Source: Providencia vermicola (GTDB lineage: Bacteria; Pseudomonadota; Gammaproteobacteria; Enterobacterales; Enterobacteriaceae). Taken from it: a stretch of DNA of 64,000 nucleotides. The DNA lies in NCBI RefSeq assembly GCF_020381325.1, contig NZ_JAGSPI010000013.1, forward strand, positions 1 to 64,000, written 5' to 3'. Positions 63,778 to 64,000 of the stretch are shown piece after piece. The first letter of the stretch is position 1. Each line of letters opens with the position of its first letter. The notes below the pieces were generated by a model. It was not told the origin of the DNA and searched no databases. It worked only from the letters and a program-made list of their open reading frames with translations. The position numbers were made by a program, and so were the translations under genes.

Positions 63778-64000
63778 ATGGCAACAATTAAAGATATTGC
63801 AAAATTGGCGGGTGTTTCTCATGGAACGGTTTCTAACGTTTTGAATAAACGTGGAAATGTGAGTGTAGAGAAAATTGAGGCTGTCTATAAAGCAGCAAAG
63901 CAAATGGGGTACCAGCTCAATACACAAGCGCAATTGTTGAGAACCAATAAAAGCCACAAAATCGCGATACTATTACCTCAGTTAGTGTCCGATAAATACG
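63778..64000 (+). CDS. LacI-family regulator, cut by the window end
   Basis: The first 74 codons only. The LacI HTH (IKDIAKLAGVSHGTVSNVLN) and hinge (MGYQLNTQAQLLRTNKSHKI) are clear. It starts at the ATG at 63778 with AAGGTGA upstream. Divergent from the hydrolase-transporter pair and separated from it by two matching operators, so it is the likely repressor of that pair and of itself. Confidence 0.88.
   Translation, partial: MATIKDIAKLAGVSHGTVSNVLNKRGNVSVEKIEAVYKAAKQMGYQLNTQAQLLRTNKSHKIAILLPQLVSDKY

Overview
The window looks like a chromosomal contig from a Morganellaceae-type enterobacterium, most likely Providencia. The reasons are its modest GC content, typical enterobacterial genes (cptA, kch, ybiI, betT, an hpa cluster), and many 127-bp ERIC elements. 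The genus call rests on recalled protein resemblance, not a search. Bases 1-19 match the Tn5/Nextera mosaic end exactly, so the left edge is an untrimmed contig end and not native DNA.

Layout. 0.1-1.4 kb: a membrane-anchored ToxR-like regulator and a small membrane partner. 1.6-16.6 kb: a complete 4-hydroxyphenylacetate (HPA) catabolic cluster. Transcription order on the minus strand is hpaG1-hpaG2-hpaE, hpaD-hpaF-MFS-succinate semialdehyde dehydrogenase, hpaH-hpaI, hpaX, hpaA, hpaB-hpaC, with the repressor gene hpaR divergent. HPA is imported (HpaX), hydroxylated (HpaBC), ring-cleaved (HpaD), oxidised (HpaE), isomerised and decarboxylated (HpaG1/G2, HpaF), hydrated (HpaH) and split by HpaI to pyruvate and succinic semialdehyde. 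The inserted dehydrogenase can take the semialdehyde to succinate. ERIC elements touch this cluster at several gene borders, and one appears to supply the hpaA start codon.

16.6-19.9 kb: four tandem ERICs, then remains of contact-dependent inhibition (CDI) toxin ends with immunity genes. 20-29.3 kb: housekeeping genes (betT, ybiI, a GNAT, a lipoprotein, a DUF421 protein, cptA, kch) and a ccmAB pair without the rest of the ccm operon. 29.7-47.1 kb: a full CDI locus. It has cdiB, a giant cdiA (about 3,894 residues, VENN motif, nuclease-type C-terminus), its cdiI, then a tandem orphan module whose C-terminus looks like a SAM-dependent methyltransferase with its own candidate immunity gene, then a third decayed module. 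SymE-like remnants lie between the modules. This array is the most interesting part of the window.

47.2-50 kb: DUF3597, a leucine-rich repeat protein, a thioredoxin-like protein and a TauE/SafE transporter. 50.2-56.1 kb: a LacI-type regulator beside a ribose-class ABC transporter and a zinc polyol dehydrogenase, with strong palindromic operators upstream of the dehydrogenase. 56.8-60.5 kb: a Dcu transporter with an aspartate/glutamate racemase, two tandem ERICs and a LysR regulator. 60.6-64 kb: an MgtC/SapB protein, a nucleoside-type MFS transporter with a metallo-beta-lactamase-fold hydrolase, and a divergent LacI regulator cut by the window end, with two matching operators between them. No tRNA, rRNA, CRISPR array or transposase was seen.
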